Positions 1-9,708 are shown, numbered from the stretch's first letter. The stretch is DNA of 64,000 nt from Lutimonas saemankumensis (GCF_020171465.1 NZ_JAIUZR010000004.1:372001-436000), one strand, 5' to 3'. Notes: a model not told the origin generated them from the sequence alone. Numbers and translations: made by a program.

Positions 1-293
<293 letters not shown>

Positions 294-340
294 CGCAGCA
301 GGAATAAGAAACCGAAAAAGGTAAAAGGAAGCCGTAAGAA

Positions 341-757
341 ATGCTTCAAACAAAATTATCAATGAAAAAAGACATAGAAATTCCAAAAGTTGAAAATGTG
401 TTTATGGCAGTGAGCCAGGAATATAATGAAGCTTTTAAATCAAATGATCAATACGTTTATCTGATCAATAAAAAAAACGTTGATCTGGAAATGGTTCTGA
501 TCGTCTCCAAAGGAACAGACAAAAACAGGGAAACCTCGGTCATGAGGCATAAGATAGAAAAACTACCTGCACAATCAGCTGCCAAAGTAGAATTAATGCT
601 TGAAGATGTTTTATCGCTTGACAATCATTTTAAAGTTACTTTTTTCGAAAACAACCGCATGTTCGAAAAAGAGTTCGTTTTAAAGAAAAACAGCTTAAAA
701 GAAGGTGCTCTCAGACATATTGATATTCTCAATAAAAGGGGAGTCCTCATTAAATAA
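341..757 (+). CDS. Conserved small cytoplasmic protein of unknown function
   Basis: A 138-residue protein with no signal peptide or membrane segment, rich in Lys and Glu. I do not recognise a named domain. The core DLEMVLIVSKGTDKN followed by a Met-Arg-His segment and an acidic stretch suggests a small alpha/beta fold. It sits 47 bp after glpK and 6 bp before the PPOX gene, so it is probably co-transcribed with the glycerol genes. The first ATG (341) has a weak purine-rich site upstream; a second ATG at 362 gives MKKDIEIP and may be the true start. Codon use matches the neighbours, so it is a real gene rather than a chance ORF. Confidence 0.75.
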   Translation: MLQTKLSMKKDIEIPKVENVFMAVSQEYNEAFKSNDQYVYLINKKNVDLEMVLIVSKGTDKNRETSVMRHKIEKLPAQSAAKVELMLEDVLSLDNHFKVTFFENNRMFEKEFVLKKNSLKEGALRHIDILNKRGVLIK

Positions 758-763
758 AATAGT

Positions 764-1312
764 ATGGCAAATCAATCCGATCATATCAGCAAACGTATTC
801 AGAAATTTATCAGTAAACAGAAAATTTTCTTTGTCGCCACAGCCACTGAAGAAAGCCGAATCAATCTGTCTCCCAAAGGCATGGACAGCTTTAGGGTTCT
901 CAACGAAAAGAAAGTCCTCTGGCTCAACCTTACCGGAAGCGGGAATGAAACCGCGGCTCACCTCAACGAGAATGGTCGCATAACGATTATGTTCTGTTCC
1001 TTTGAAGGTGCCCCGAATATCCTAAGGCTCTATGGGAAGGGAACCGTAATCCATCCCAATCATAAAGACTGGTCCAAAAGCATTGACCTGTTCCCGAAAC
1101 TCGCCGGAACCCGACAAATAATTAGTATAGATATTGAAATGGTACAGACCTCCTGCGGCATGTCCATTCCCTACTTCGATTTTAAAGGAGAACGTCTCGA
1201 ACTCGATGAATGGGCCGAAAAAAAGGGTGAAGAGGGTATCCGTCAATATTGGAAAGATAAAAATGAAACCAGTATAGACGGGATCCCTACCCGGATTGAG
1301 GAGGGTTATTAA
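764..1312 (+). CDS. Pyridoxamine 5'-phosphate oxidase-like flavin-binding protein
   Basis: A 182-residue protein of the FMN-binding split-barrel (PPOX) superfamily. The N-terminal part (FFVATATEESRINLSPKGMDSF fragment, about residues 22-42) and the strand VLWLNLTGSGNETAAHL, then IRLYGKGTVIHP-like strand, are typical of the flavin-nucleotide-binding branch rather than of true PdxH. Such proteins bind FMN or F420-like cofactors and reduce small molecules; the substrate cannot be read from sequence. It ends one base before the glpD start codon and begins 6 bp after the preceding gene, so it belongs to the glpK-glpD transcription unit. Confidence 0.82.
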   Translation: MANQSDHISKRIQKFISKQKIFFVATATEESRINLSPKGMDSFRVLNEKKVLWLNLTGSGNETAAHLNENGRITIMFCSFEGAPNILRLYGKGTVIHPNHKDWSKSIDLFPKLAGTRQIISIDIEMVQTSCGMSIPYFDFKGERLELDEWAEKKGEEGIRQYWKDKNETSIDGIPTRIEEGY

Positions 1313-1313
1313 C

Positions 1314-2966
1314 ATGCCCGCTTTCTCGAATAAATACCGTCTTGAATTCCATGAAAAGTTGAAAAATGAATCCTTCGACCTGCTTGTGATTGGTGGTGGC
1401 ATCACCGGAGCAGGAATTGCTTTGGACGCTGTATCAAGGGGTTTAAAAGTAGCCCTTGTGGAGCAAAATGACTTCTCTTCCGGTACAAGCTCAAAATCGA
1501 CAAAGTTAATTCACGGGGGGCTTAGGTATTTAAAACAATTCGACCTGTTTCTGGTGCATGAAGTAGGATCGGAAAGGGCAATTCTTCATAATTTGGCCCC
1601 TCATCTGGTGGTACCGGATAAAATGATACTACCTATAATTGAGAACGGGACCTATGGCTCTTTTCTCACCTCCATAGGTTTAAAAATCTATGATCTGCTT
1701 GCCAATGTTGAAGGAGATGACAAGCGAAAAATGCTGGATAAAGAAACCACTCTTAAGCTTGAACCTCTTTTGCCTGATCAAATTCTTGAAGGAGCTGGCT
1801 ATTATGCGGAATATCGAACCGATGACGCCAGACTGACCATTGAGGTCTTAAAAACTGCTGTTCGGGAAGGTGCAATAGCTATCAATTATGCAGAAGTTAA
1901 GTCACTTATTTATCATCACGACCATGTCAAAGGCGCCTTGGTTTATGACAAATTTCTTAAAAAAGAATATCAATTAAATGCCAGTTATGTAGTAAATGCA
2001 ACAGGACCGTGGGTGGATGACCTCCGCGAGTCTATGGACCCTCAGGCGAACCCGTCAAAACGGCTTCAGCTGACCAAAGGAGTACATCTGGTATTCCCTC
2101 ATGAAAAGCTACCTGTTAAACAATCTATTTATTTTGATGTACCTGATGGAAGGATGATCTTTGCTATACCAAGGCACGGAGTTACCTATGTGGGAACCAC
2201 GGATACTAAATTCGAAAAGGAACCGGAAGCAGTGGACGTAAAAAATGAGGATGCGATTTACCTGGTTGAAGCGGTAAATAACATGTTCCCCGAAATTGAA
2301 TTAACACTTGAGGATGTCATATCTAGTTGGGCAGGGCTGCGGCCACTGATCTGGAAGGAAGGGAAATCAGCAAGTGAATTATCACGGAAAGATGAGATCT
2401 TTGAATCCGATTCCGGTTTAATTTCAATTGCCGGTGGCAAACTCACCGGCTACCGGAAAATGGCAGAACGCGTTGTTGATGTAGTCAGTAAAAGAGCGCA
2501 AAATGACTATAACGTAAATTTGAGATCGGTACAAACCGAAAACCTGAAACTGACCGAAAATTCATTTACAGATTACCAGGAGGTAAAGGCTTACGTCAAA
2601 GAAATATTTCCTTTATGGAAAAAGTATAATGTGTCAAAAAAGTCCGTTAAATCGCTGGTTCACCGCTATGGCAAACAAACCGAACTGATCTTCCATCGCT
2701 TTAAAGGATCAGACGAAAAAAACACCTTGATCAGATTGGGAATTGCCGAACTCCAATACTGTATGGACCATGAAATGATTGTAAAACCCCTTGATTTTTT
2801 AGAGAGAAGATCGGGCAAACTCTACTTTGACCCCATAGACCTAAATTTGCTTGTGGTACCGGTTCTGAACCTATTTTCCGAAACTTTTAATTGGGATGAA
2901 AATACCTGTCAAAAGGAAAAAGAAATTCTTGAAAAAGCCATTCAAAAGAGCAAAATCTTTACCTAA
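1314..2966 (+). CDS. glpD: Aerobic glycerol-3-phosphate dehydrogenase (FAD)
   Basis: 550-residue flavoprotein oxidising glycerol 3-phosphate to dihydroxyacetone phosphate and passing electrons to quinone at the inner membrane. The N-terminal dinucleotide motif LLVIGGGITGAGIALDA is followed by SSGTSSKSTKLIHGGLRYL, the classic GlpD FAD/substrate signature; the C-terminal domain (from about residue 400) is the helical cap of the family. I chose the ATG at 1314 instead of an in-frame TTG at 1296 because GAGGAGG stands 9-10 bases before it, unusually strong for this phylum. Only one base separates it from the preceding gene. It converges on gpsA with an 8-bp gap, so oxidative and reductive G3P enzymes face each other. 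Confidence 0.96.
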   Translation: MPAFSNKYRLEFHEKLKNESFDLLVIGGGITGAGIALDAVSRGLKVALVEQNDFSSGTSSKSTKLIHGGLRYLKQFDLFLVHEVGSERAILHNLAPHLVVPDKMILPIIENGTYGSFLTSIGLKIYDLLANVEGDDKRKMLDKETTLKLEPLLPDQILEGAGYYAEYRTDDARLTIEVLKTAVREGAIAINYAEVKSLIYHHDHVKGALVYDKFLKKEYQLNASYVVNATGPWVDDLRESMDPQANPSKRLQLTKGVHLVFPHEKLPVKQSIYFDVPDGRMIFAIPRHGVTYVGTTDTKFEKEPEAVDVKNEDAIYLVEAVNNMFPEIELTLEDVISSWAGLRPLIWKEGKSASELSRKDEIFESDSGLISIAGGKLTGYRKMAERVVDVVSKRAQNDYNVNLRSVQTENLKLTENSFTDYQEVKAYVKEIFPLWKKYNVSKKSVKSLVHRYGKQTELIFHRFKGSDEKNTLIRLGIAELQYCMDHEMIVKPLDFLERRSGKLYFDPIDLNLLVVPVLNLFSETFNWDENTCQKEKEILEKAIQKSKIFT

Positions 2967-2974
2967 AACCGAAA

Positions 2975-3970
2975 TCAATTGAGAATATCGGTGAGCTTGC
3001 TAAATTCCTTTTTTGCATCCTTGTTTTCGTACAGGATTCTATAAACTGTATCGATAATGGGAGTTTCTGCCTTGTTCTTTTTATTCAGCTTATACGCACT
3101 TTTGGTGGCATAGTATCCCTCGGCAACCATGCTCATTTCAAACATAGCTGATTTTACCGTATAACCTTTCCCAATCATATTTCCGAACATTCTGTTCCGG
3201 CTGAAGGTGGAATACCCTGTTACCAGTAAATCTCCCAAGTATGCGGAATTATTGATGTTGCGTTTCATCTTATGGATTTTTTTGATAAAACGTTTCATTT
3301 CCCTGACCGCATTTGACATCAGTACAGCCTGAAAATTATCCCCGTAGCCAAGGCCATGGGCTATTCCGGCAGCAATGGCAAAAATATTCTTGAGCATGGC
3401 AGCATATTCTGTTCCTATGATATCATCTGAAATTTTCGTGTTGATATAACGACTGTTCAGTTTACCAGCCAGAATTTCCGCTTTGTTCTCATCCTGACAG
3501 GCAATGGTGAGATAAGAAAGTCTTTCCATTGCCACCTCTTCAGCATGGCATGGGCCGGTAATGACCCCGATATTTTCAAAAGGCACACCCAAGACATTAT
3601 GAAAATGTTCCCCTACAATAAGGCCTGATTCCGGAACAATACCTTTAATGGCCGAGAATATGATTTTATCCTTTAGCGGGACCTTGATCTTGTCCAGCTC
3701 TGACTGCAGAAAAGCTGATGGAACGGCAAAGATTAAATAATCAGCATAGGCTATAATCTCATTTATATCTTCCGAAAAGTGCAATTTTTCAGGATCAAAA
3801 TAGGCTGAACTTAAATAATTCGGATTGTGCTTGTTCCTTTTAATATGTTCAATGATATAATGGCTTCGCATATACCAGCCCACTTCTGAAATGTTCTCGC
3901 ATAACATCTTCACGATTGCCGTTGCCCAGCTTCCCCCACCGATAACTGCCACTTTTTCTTTGCTTTGCAT
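2975..3970 (-). CDS. gpsA: NAD(P)-dependent glycerol-3-phosphate dehydrogenase
   Basis: 331 residues, the usual GpsA length. It reduces dihydroxyacetone phosphate to sn-glycerol 3-phosphate for phospholipid synthesis. VAVIGGGSWATAIVKML is the NAD(P)-binding Rossmann motif, VITGPCHAEEVA and GTEYAAMLKNIFAIAAGI carry the conserved substrate-site residues including the catalytic lysine (the K of MLKN). The ATG at 3970 is preferred over an in-frame TTG at 3991, because the bases around that TTG (GGAGGATAAGG) look like the ribosome binding site of the ATG. It is divergent from the TM2 gene. Confidence 0.95.
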   Translation of the reverse strand: MQSKEKVAVIGGGSWATAIVKMLCENISEVGWYMRSHYIIEHIKRNKHNPNYLSSAYFDPEKLHFSEDINEIIAYADYLIFAVPSAFLQSELDKIKVPLKDKIIFSAIKGIVPESGLIVGEHFHNVLGVPFENIGVITGPCHAEEVAMERLSYLTIACQDENKAEILAGKLNSRYINTKISDDIIGTEYAAMLKNIFAIAAGIAHGLGYGDNFQAVLMSNAVREMKRFIKKIHKMKRNINNSAYLGDLLVTGYSTFSRNRMFGNMIGKGYTVKSAMFEMSMVAEGYYATKSAYKLNKKNKAETPIIDTVYRILYENKDAKKEFSKLTDILN

Positions 3971-4044
3971 AAATTGTCCCTTATCCTCCAAAAGTAGTAA
4001 AATTTAAAGAACCTCAAAGAATAGGAATTGATTATTAAAATCTT

Positions 4045-4052
4045 TAAATTTG
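4045..4052 (+). promoter_or_regulatory. Candidate -7 element (TAAATTTG)
   Basis: TAAATTTG matches the Bacteroidota -7 consensus TAnnTTTG and lies 28 bp before the TM2 gene start. The nearest TTG is only 14 bp upstream, short of the usual ~19, so the -33 part is weak. Confidence 0.4.
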
Positions 4053-4080
4053 AGAGAATCCACTTCAAAAAATAAAGGCA

Positions 4081-4527
4081 ATGGATACATCAGATAACAA
4101 AAAAGATCCTATCAAAGATCTGAAAAAAGAGATCGGGGAAAGTGCCAAAAAAATAAAGGAAAAAGCGGGTAAAATAGCCAAGGAAATCGATGAAAACACC
4201 CAGGATTTTCAGGAGGAAGTGAAAAGTACCGCTTCAGAATTCTCTGAAAGCGCAAGGGAAGCTTATCAACAAATAAGTACGGAAAATGAAAGCAAAAGGA
4301 TCGTGGCAGGTATCGTGGCCATTATTTTCGGGGCCCTTGGTATTCATAAATTCATTCTGGGCTATCAGAAAGAAGGATTAATAATGCTTGTCATCAGTAT
4401 GCTTAGCCTGGGATTTCTCGCCGGACTTGTGGCTCTTGTTGGGCTTATTGAAGGTATTGTATACCTCACCAAATCGGATGAGGAATTCTACCAGACGTAT
4501 CAGGTAGGAAGAAAACCCTGGTTCTGA
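4081..4527 (+). CDS. TM2-domain membrane protein with amphipathic N-terminal region
   Basis: 148 residues. Residues 1-70 are a highly charged, Lys/Glu-rich helical region resembling apolipophorin or YtxH-type amphipathic helices. Residues 74-135 form a TM2 domain: two hydrophobic helices separated by the IHKFILGYQKEG turn, in which the G-x-H-K/R-F-Y-L-G type motif of the family is recognisable. TM2 proteins are small inner-membrane proteins of unsettled function. The gene stands alone, divergent from gpsA and convergent with the acyltransferase gene; the 56-bp 3' gap contains a 7-bp inverted repeat without a T-tract. Confidence 0.8.
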   Translation: MDTSDNKKDPIKDLKKEIGESAKKIKEKAGKIAKEIDENTQDFQEEVKSTASEFSESAREAYQQISTENESKRIVAGIVAIIFGALGIHKFILGYQKEGLIMLVISMLSLGFLAGLVALVGLIEGIVYLTKSDEEFYQTYQVGRKPWF

Positions 4528-4583
4528 ACAAGGCACTCAGGGATTAGTCAGCAAAATTGAACTCAAAAAGGACCCTGAGAAAT

Positions 4584-6392
4584 TCAGCGAACCTCTTTCT
4601 CGTTGTTTAACTTTCGTTCCAGCTCGGCCTGAAACTCTTCCATTACAGGTTTTACCGTGCTATCCGGTATATCAGCGATCCGAATATACATCAACCCGTC
4701 GACCGCATTATTGAATTTTGGATCCACATTAAAAGCGATCAGTCTTGCGTTTTGTTTGACATATTTTTTCATCAGGACAGGAAGCCGCAAATCTCCTGGT
4801 TCAAGTTCGTCTATGATCTTGTCAAATTTGTTCATATCAGCTTTGGCCGAATCAAAAACAAAATCCTTATCGGCCACGTTCAGTTTGACTTTATATGCCT
4901 GTTTTGGATGAACATATTGAGCGATGAAAGGGTCGTAGTAATGAGACTTCATAAATTCGATCATCAGGGATTTTGAAAAATTGGAAAACTTGTTACTAAT
5001 ACTCACTCCTCCCATCAGATATTTATGCTCAGGGTATCTCAATGTTACATGAACAATCCCTTTCCACAATAAAAATAAAGGCATCGGCCTCTGCTGGTAG
5101 GATTTGATAATAAAAGCCCTTCCCATCTCAATGGTGGCCTCCATCATATCAAAGAGCTCCGTTTCAATCTTAAACAGTTCATTGACGTAAAACCCCTCAA
5201 TTCCACGCTGCTTGAAAATCTCTTGCCCGAGTCCCATTCTGTATGCTCCCACCAGCTGTTTCTCATTGGCATCCCACAAAAACAAGTGTTTATAAAAACC
5301 ATCAAACTGATCTAGATCAAGGGCTTTGTTGGTTCCTTCACCAACCTCTCTAAACGTAATTTCGCGAAGTCTTCCAATTTCCTTCAGGATATTTGGGATA
5401 TCCACACTGTCGGCAAGATAGACCCTGTAGATTTTACTCGTGAACAACAAAGAGTCATTTTGATCCAAAACCTTCAATTCCTTCTCGATAAGAGAAGTGT
5501 CAATGGCGTCAATAATGGTCTTGGCCGGCTTGGGTATTTTAAAATTCTTTGAATTGATATAGGAAGACTGTTTTTCAAAAGGATTCGCCAGCATATAGGT
5601 CTTTCTCCTCAGGTAAAGATGAAAATCATCCAGTGTTTTAAAATCATTCTGCTCCTTAACAGTGATAGGTTTTCCAATTCTTACCTTGATCACCCTGTTC
5701 TTTTGTGTAAGGAGTTCAGAAGGCAGTTTAGCCGTGCGCATTGTATCGCTCAAACTCGATAGAAAGTAAAATAATTTACTGTTTTTCGCATGAAAATATA
5801 TAGGGATAACAGGAACATTCGCCTTTTTTATAATCTTAATGGCTCCTTCTTCCCAGGGCTTGTCCACTACGAGCTTTCCATCTTTAAAGGTTGACACCTC
5901 GCCAGCCGGAAATATTCCCAAAGGAAATCCTTTGTTTATATGCAACAGAGCGTTCTTGATTCCCGCAACACTTGATTTTGCATCTTTATGATCTTCAAAG
6001 GGATTTACAGGCATCACGTATTTCTGCAATGGAACGATTCGGTGTAACAGAAAATTTGCTATGATCTTATAATCGGGCCTTTTGTCAACCAACAATTTTA
6101 AAAGTAAAATGCCGTCTATTCCACCAAGGGGATGATTGGATACCGTGATAAAAGCACCTTCCCTGGGAATCCTGGCCAGATCATCTTCCGGAATTTCAAA
6201 ATCGATTTTAAAATCTTTTAAAATTCCATCAAGAAACTCAATATCCTGCTTTTCCCTGTGACGTGCATAAATCCGGTTCAACTTGGAAATCCTCAAGGTT
6301 TTCAATATCATCCATCCAAATATTGTCCCTATCCACCCGAACCTGTCAAGCTTCAAAACTGTTGCTATTTCTTTGGAATTGACCAGACTCAT
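4584..6392 (-). CDS. Fused PlsC-type O-acyltransferase / GNAT-type N-acyltransferase (aminolipid synthase-like)
   Basis: 602 residues with two acyltransferase halves. Residues ~70-260 are PlsC-like: H87 in SNHPLGGIDG (H and D five residues apart instead of four) and GIFPAGEVS near residue 160. Residues ~310-480 resemble the OlsB/autoinducer-synthase type N-acyltransferase (LREITFREVGEGTN). This architecture is that of OlsF-type bifunctional enzymes which N-acylate an amino acid (ornithine or glycine) and then O-acylate the product to form aminolipids; which amino acid is used here cannot be read. It is the third gene of an operon after a GNAT enzyme and aspartokinase, with a 6-bp gap to the latter. 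Confidence 0.85.
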   Translation of the reverse strand: MSLVNSKEIATVLKLDRFGWIGTIFGWMILKTLRISKLNRIYARHREKQDIEFLDGILKDFKIDFEIPEDDLARIPREGAFITVSNHPLGGIDGILLLKLLVDKRPDYKIIANFLLHRIVPLQKYVMPVNPFEDHKDAKSSVAGIKNALLHINKGFPLGIFPAGEVSTFKDGKLVVDKPWEEGAIKIIKKANVPVIPIYFHAKNSKLFYFLSSLSDTMRTAKLPSELLTQKNRVIKVRIGKPITVKEQNDFKTLDDFHLYLRRKTYMLANPFEKQSSYINSKNFKIPKPAKTIIDAIDTSLIEKELKVLDQNDSLLFTSKIYRVYLADSVDIPNILKEIGRLREITFREVGEGTNKALDLDQFDGFYKHLFLWDANEKQLVGAYRMGLGQEIFKQRGIEGFYVNELFKIETELFDMMEATIEMGRAFIIKSYQQRPMPLFLLWKGIVHVTLRYPEHKYLMGGVSISNKFSNFSKSLMIEFMKSHYYDPFIAQYVHPKQAYKVKLNVADKDFVFDSAKADMNKFDKIIDELEPGDLRLPVLMKKYVKQNARLIAFNVDPKFNNAVDGLMYIRIADIPDSTVKPVMEEFQAELERKLNNEKEVR

Positions 6393-6398
6393 TCGTCT

Positions 6399-7652
6399 CT
6401 AAGCTTTAACTATTAATTGAACGGTTTCCCTGCTCCGTTGTTTCAACAAAAGATCTTTCCCTTTTTCAAGTTCATCTACTGCCTTTTCATCAAAATGCCT
6501 GACCGTATACAAAACAAGGTTCTTATTATACTTCACCTTATAACCTGGTTTCAAATTTTGAAGCAGCCTTTCAAAATTATTAAAATTATCCTCAATGCAT
6601 AAGGAAAAACTCAAGGCTGAATTCTGTATTAAATTTACTTTTAATTTCAATTCGTGCAAAAGTCTAAAAATTTCACTGATATCATTCTCCATAACAAAAT
6701 GGAATTCTTTATCCGAAATTGATACCAATATTTGATTTTTCTTGACAATATAGCATGAGGTTTTGGGTACAATATCCAATTCACTGCCTACAAATGTTCC
6801 TTTCGCTTTCGTATCGAGAAAGGACCTGACCCTTAAAGGAATTGATTTTCTCTGCAAGGGCTGCAGGGTTTTGGGATGAATAACGGAGGCCCCGTAAAAA
6901 GCCATTTCAATGGCTTCTTTGTAGGATATCTGTTCAATTAAGGTGGTATCATTGAATTCTCTGGGGTCTGCATTCAGAACACCGGGAACATCTTTAAAAA
7001 TAGAAACCGATTCCGCCTCTAAACAATAGGCAAAAATTCCCGCTGTGTAATCAGAACCTTCTCTTCCTAAAGTGGTTGTTCGGCCGTAATTATCGCTTCC
7101 TATAAAACCCTGTGTGATTACTATCTCCTTACCCTGTATTTCGTTTTTAATAGCTCTTTCAGTGGTATCCCAATCCACTCTTGCCCTTCTGAAATCACTG
7201 TTGGTCTTTATACATTTTCTGACATCCAGCCATTTGTTGTTTATTCCACTTTGGTTCAGATAGGCACTGCATATGCGAGTTGAAAGCATCTCTCCTTTGC
7301 TTACAATCTGATCGTAAATATAATCGTAATCCGTAGAATTATTCCTGATAAGAAAATTTGACAAATCTGAAAATATCCCTTCAACAATTTCAAAAATGGA
7401 ACCCTTCTGATCAAAATCAAGTTCGTCAATAATATCCAGATGAAAATTTCGTATCCTTTTCAGGTGCTCCTCAACGGTTTTGTCCTTATTCACAAAGGAC
7501 TGTACAAGGCCTTCAAAGGCGTTCGTCATCTTTCCCATCGCTGAAATGACAATGACAAGGTCCTTCGCTTCAAGTTTCTCAAGAACCCTTTTAAAATTGC
7601 GTACACCAAGAGCGTCTTTTACCGATGCCCCCCCAAATTTGAATATTTCCAT
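6399..7652 (-). CDS. lysC: Aspartate kinase, monofunctional
   Basis: 417 residues. It phosphorylates L-aspartate, the first step towards lysine, threonine and methionine (and diaminopimelate for the wall). The N-terminal kinase domain has KFGGASV at residues 5-11 and TTLGREGSDYTAGIFA around residue 200, the latter being the nucleotide/aspartate signature; NADPREF follows. Residues ~285-417 are a divergent pair of ACT-type regulatory domains, so feedback control by an amino acid is likely. No homoserine dehydrogenase domain is fused. It lies between a GNAT gene (26-bp gap) and the fused acyltransferase (6-bp gap), an unexpected pairing with lipid synthesis. Confidence 0.93.
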   Translation of the reverse strand: MEIFKFGGASVKDALGVRNFKRVLEKLEAKDLVIVISAMGKMTNAFEGLVQSFVNKDKTVEEHLKRIRNFHLDIIDELDFDQKGSIFEIVEGIFSDLSNFLIRNNSTDYDYIYDQIVSKGEMLSTRICSAYLNQSGINNKWLDVRKCIKTNSDFRRARVDWDTTERAIKNEIQGKEIVITQGFIGSDNYGRTTTLGREGSDYTAGIFAYCLEAESVSIFKDVPGVLNADPREFNDTTLIEQISYKEAIEMAFYGASVIHPKTLQPLQRKSIPLRVRSFLDTKAKGTFVGSELDIVPKTSCYIVKKNQILVSISDKEFHFVMENDISEIFRLLHELKLKVNLIQNSALSFSLCIEDNFNNFERLLQNLKPGYKVKYNKNLVLYTVRHFDEKAVDELEKGKDLLLKQRSRETVQLIVKA

Positions 7653-7678
7653 TGATATATTTTGATCCTGAATCTGAT

Positions 7679-8158
7679 TCAGGCATTACTTACAAATTTG
7701 TTCAGAGATACTTCATTCATATGTACAACCTGCCATCCATCGACTATATGCGCACCTGTGGATCTATAAAAATCTATGGCAACCTTGTTCCAGTCCAGTA
7801 CCTCCCAGGAAACTCTTTTAAAGTTTCTTAAATGCGCATACTCCATTACTTTTGCATATAATGCTTTTCCAACTCCCTTCCCTCTGTAGGCTTCATTTAC
7901 GATCAGGTCTTCAAGGTGGAGTGACCGTCCCTTCCAGGTTGAATAACGTTCATAAAATAGTGCCATGCCAACTACCTTCCCTTGTATTTCTGCTATAAAA
8001 ACTCTAAAAGAAGGATTTGGTCCAAAACCATCTCTTTGCAGTTCTTCCACACTGACTTCAACAGCTTCACTCTCTTTCTCAAAAGTTGCCAGCTCTTTTA
8101 TAAGTTCCAGAACAGCGGGCATATCAGATTTTTTTCCCTCCCTCAATAATATCTCCAT
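7679..8158 (-). CDS. GNAT family N-acetyltransferase
   Basis: 159 residues covering one GNAT fold. VNEAYRGKGVGKALYAKVMEY is truncated here to its core RGKGVGKAL, the acetyl-CoA pyrophosphate-binding motif A. SWEVLDWNKVAIDFYRSTGA is the typical motif B. The family resembles diamine N-acetyltransferases, but the substrate is uncertain. It is the first gene of the operon with aspartokinase and the fused acyltransferase and is divergent from fbp with a 64-bp promoter gap. Confidence 0.88.
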   Translation of the reverse strand: MEILLREGKKSDMPAVLELIKELATFEKESEAVEVSVEELQRDGFGPNPSFRVFIAEIQGKVVGMALFYERYSTWKGRSLHLEDLIVNEAYRGKGVGKALYAKVMEYAHLRNFKRVSWEVLDWNKVAIDFYRSTGAHIVDGWQVVHMNEVSLNKFVSNA

Positions 8159-8222
8159 ATTTTCGTTTTAAAGTATACAAAAATAACCATATTTGTATAG
8201 TAACCCCCTAAACCAAGATAAA

Positions 8223-9242
8223 ATGCATAAGACTAAAACCCTTGGAGAGTATATCATTGATAATCAGAATGATTTTCAATATTCATCGGGCGAACTTTCG
8301 AGATTGCTTAGCTCTATAAAACTTGCGAGTAAGGTTGTTAACCACGAAGTTAACAAAGCCGGCCTTGTAGATATTCTTGGGGCCGCGGGTGATACTAACA
8401 TCCAGGGAGAGGATCAGCAGAAACTGGATGTATATGCCAACGATGTTTTTATGAAAACACTCATCAATCGTGAAATTATTTGCGGTATTGCCAGCGAGGA
8501 AGAAGATGATTTTGTAGTCATAGAAGGAAAAAACAGATCACATGATAATAAATACGTAGTGCTCATTGACCCTCTAGATGGATCTTCGAATATTGATGTT
8601 AACGTATCGGTGGGAACCATATTTTCTATCTACAGAAGGGTGACTCCTATTGGAACCCCGGTAACCAAGGAAGATTTTCTTCAGCCTGGTAATTTACAGG
8701 TAGCAGCCGGATACGTTGTATACGGTACTTCTACCATGCTTGTTTATACAACGGGATGTGGTGTTAACGGCTTTACACTGAATCCTGCCATGGGAACTTA
8801 TTACCTGTCTCATCCCAATATGAAATTTCCTGAAGATGGAAGTATCTATTCCATTAACGAAGGTTATTATGTCCATTTCCCACAAGGCGTAAAGGATTAT
8901 CTGAAATATTGTCAGGAGGAAAAAGGAAACAGGCCCTATTCAGCCAGGTACATCGGATCCCTGGTCTCGGACTTCCATCGTAATATGATCAAGGGAGGTA
9001 TCTATATGTATCCTACGAGTTCCAAATCGCCTCAGGGTAAACTGAGATTACTCTACGAGTGTAACCCTATCGCATTTCTTGCAGAACAGGCAGGAGGGAA
9101 AGCGACAGATGGCTACAAAAGAATTCTGGAAATCAAGCCCTCTGAACTGCATCAGCGTGTACCTATTTTCGTGGGAAGTAAAAAAATGGTCGACAAAGTT
9201 GAGGAGTTTATGGCTAAATATCCCGAGAATGGCAACTATTAA
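8223..9242 (+). CDS. fbp: Fructose-1,6-bisphosphatase class I
   Basis: 339 residues. It hydrolyses fructose 1,6-bisphosphate to fructose 6-phosphate in gluconeogenesis. Metal- and substrate-binding motifs are complete: [36 protein letters not shown] and [17 protein letters not shown]. The ATG at 8223 begins [11 protein letters not shown], the usual start of the family; an in-frame TTG ten codons upstream is ignored. A near-consensus -7 element (CATATTTG at 8188-8195) lies in the gap shared with the divergent GNAT operon. Confidence 0.96.
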   Translation: MHKTKTLGEYIIDNQNDFQYSSGELSRLLSSIKLASKVVNHEVNKAGLVDILGAAGDTNIQGEDQQKLDVYANDVFMKTLINREIICGIASEEEDDFVVIEGKNRSHDNKYVVLIDPLDGSSNIDVNVSVGTIFSIYRRVTPIGTPVTKEDFLQPGNLQVAAGYVVYGTSTMLVYTTGCGVNGFTLNPAMGTYYLSHPNMKFPEDGSIYSINEGYYVHFPQGVKDYLKYCQEEKGNRPYSARYIGSLVSDFHRNMIKGGIYMYPTSSKSPQGKLRLLYECNPIAFLAEQAGGKATDGYKRILEIKPSELHQRVPIFVGSKKMVDKVEEFMAKYPENGNY

Positions 9243-9319
9243 TCGTTATTTATGCATTGATTCTTAAACCTGACCTTCTGCTTTTTAATTAAATATGGCC
9301 CCCATGAATATGGAATAAG

Positions 9320-9327
9320 TATATTTG
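9320..9327 (+). promoter_or_regulatory. Candidate -7 element before folB (TATATTTG)
   Basis: TATATTTG fits TAnnTTTG exactly and is placed 16 bp before the TTG start of folB, giving a very short leader. No TTG is found at the standard distance upstream. Confidence 0.5.
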
Positions 9328-9343
9328 CAAAAATTTCTGCATT

Positions 9344-9700
9344 TTGGGGACGATCAAAGTTAGTAATATCAGAGTGTATGCCTACCATGGATGTTTGGTG
9401 GAAGAAGGTAAAATTGGCTCAGATTACAGAATAGACCTTTCTGTAAAGGCAAACCTGCAACCCTCATCAAAATCAGATCAACTTGCAGATACTGTTGATT
9501 ATGTTCATCTTAACACGATTGTAAAAGAAGAAATGGCAGTGCGGACAAAATTACTTGAAACAGTTGCCAGCCTTATTCTTGATCGTATCTTACTCGAGAT
9601 TCCTTTGGTAAAAAAAGCCAAAATTAAGGTGTCCAAGCTCAACCCTCCCATTGGAGGTAACGTAGAAATGGTATCAATAATCATGGAGAGAAAGCGTTGA
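9344..9700 (+). CDS. folB: Dihydroneopterin aldolase
   Basis: 118 residues, the normal length. It cleaves dihydroneopterin to 6-hydroxymethyl-dihydropterin and glycolaldehyde in folate synthesis. YAYHGCLVEEGKIGSDYRID at residues ~13-32 is the substrate-binding signature, and SKLNPPI near residue 102 carries the conserved lysine. A TTG start is used: MGTIKVSNIRV aligns with how the family begins, there is no nearby ATG, and the -7 element leaves no room for a longer reading frame. It is followed after 8 bp by a glycosyltransferase operon, to which it has no obvious functional link. Confidence 0.93.
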   Translation: MGTIKVSNIRVYAYHGCLVEEGKIGSDYRIDLSVKANLQPSSKSDQLADTVDYVHLNTIVKEEMAVRTKLLETVASLILDRILLEIPLVKKAKIKVSKLNPPIGGNVEMVSIIMERKR

Positions 9701-9708
9701 GATTGTAA

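Noticed and set aside
1022-1405. 127-residue minus-strand frame opposite the PPOX gene and glpD start
   Set aside because: Antisense to two supported genes in a conserved operon; no start site or similarity.
4536-4579. CTCAGGG / CCCTGAG inverted repeat between TM2 and acyltransferase genes
   Set aside because: 31-base loop and no T-tract; too weak for a terminator claim.
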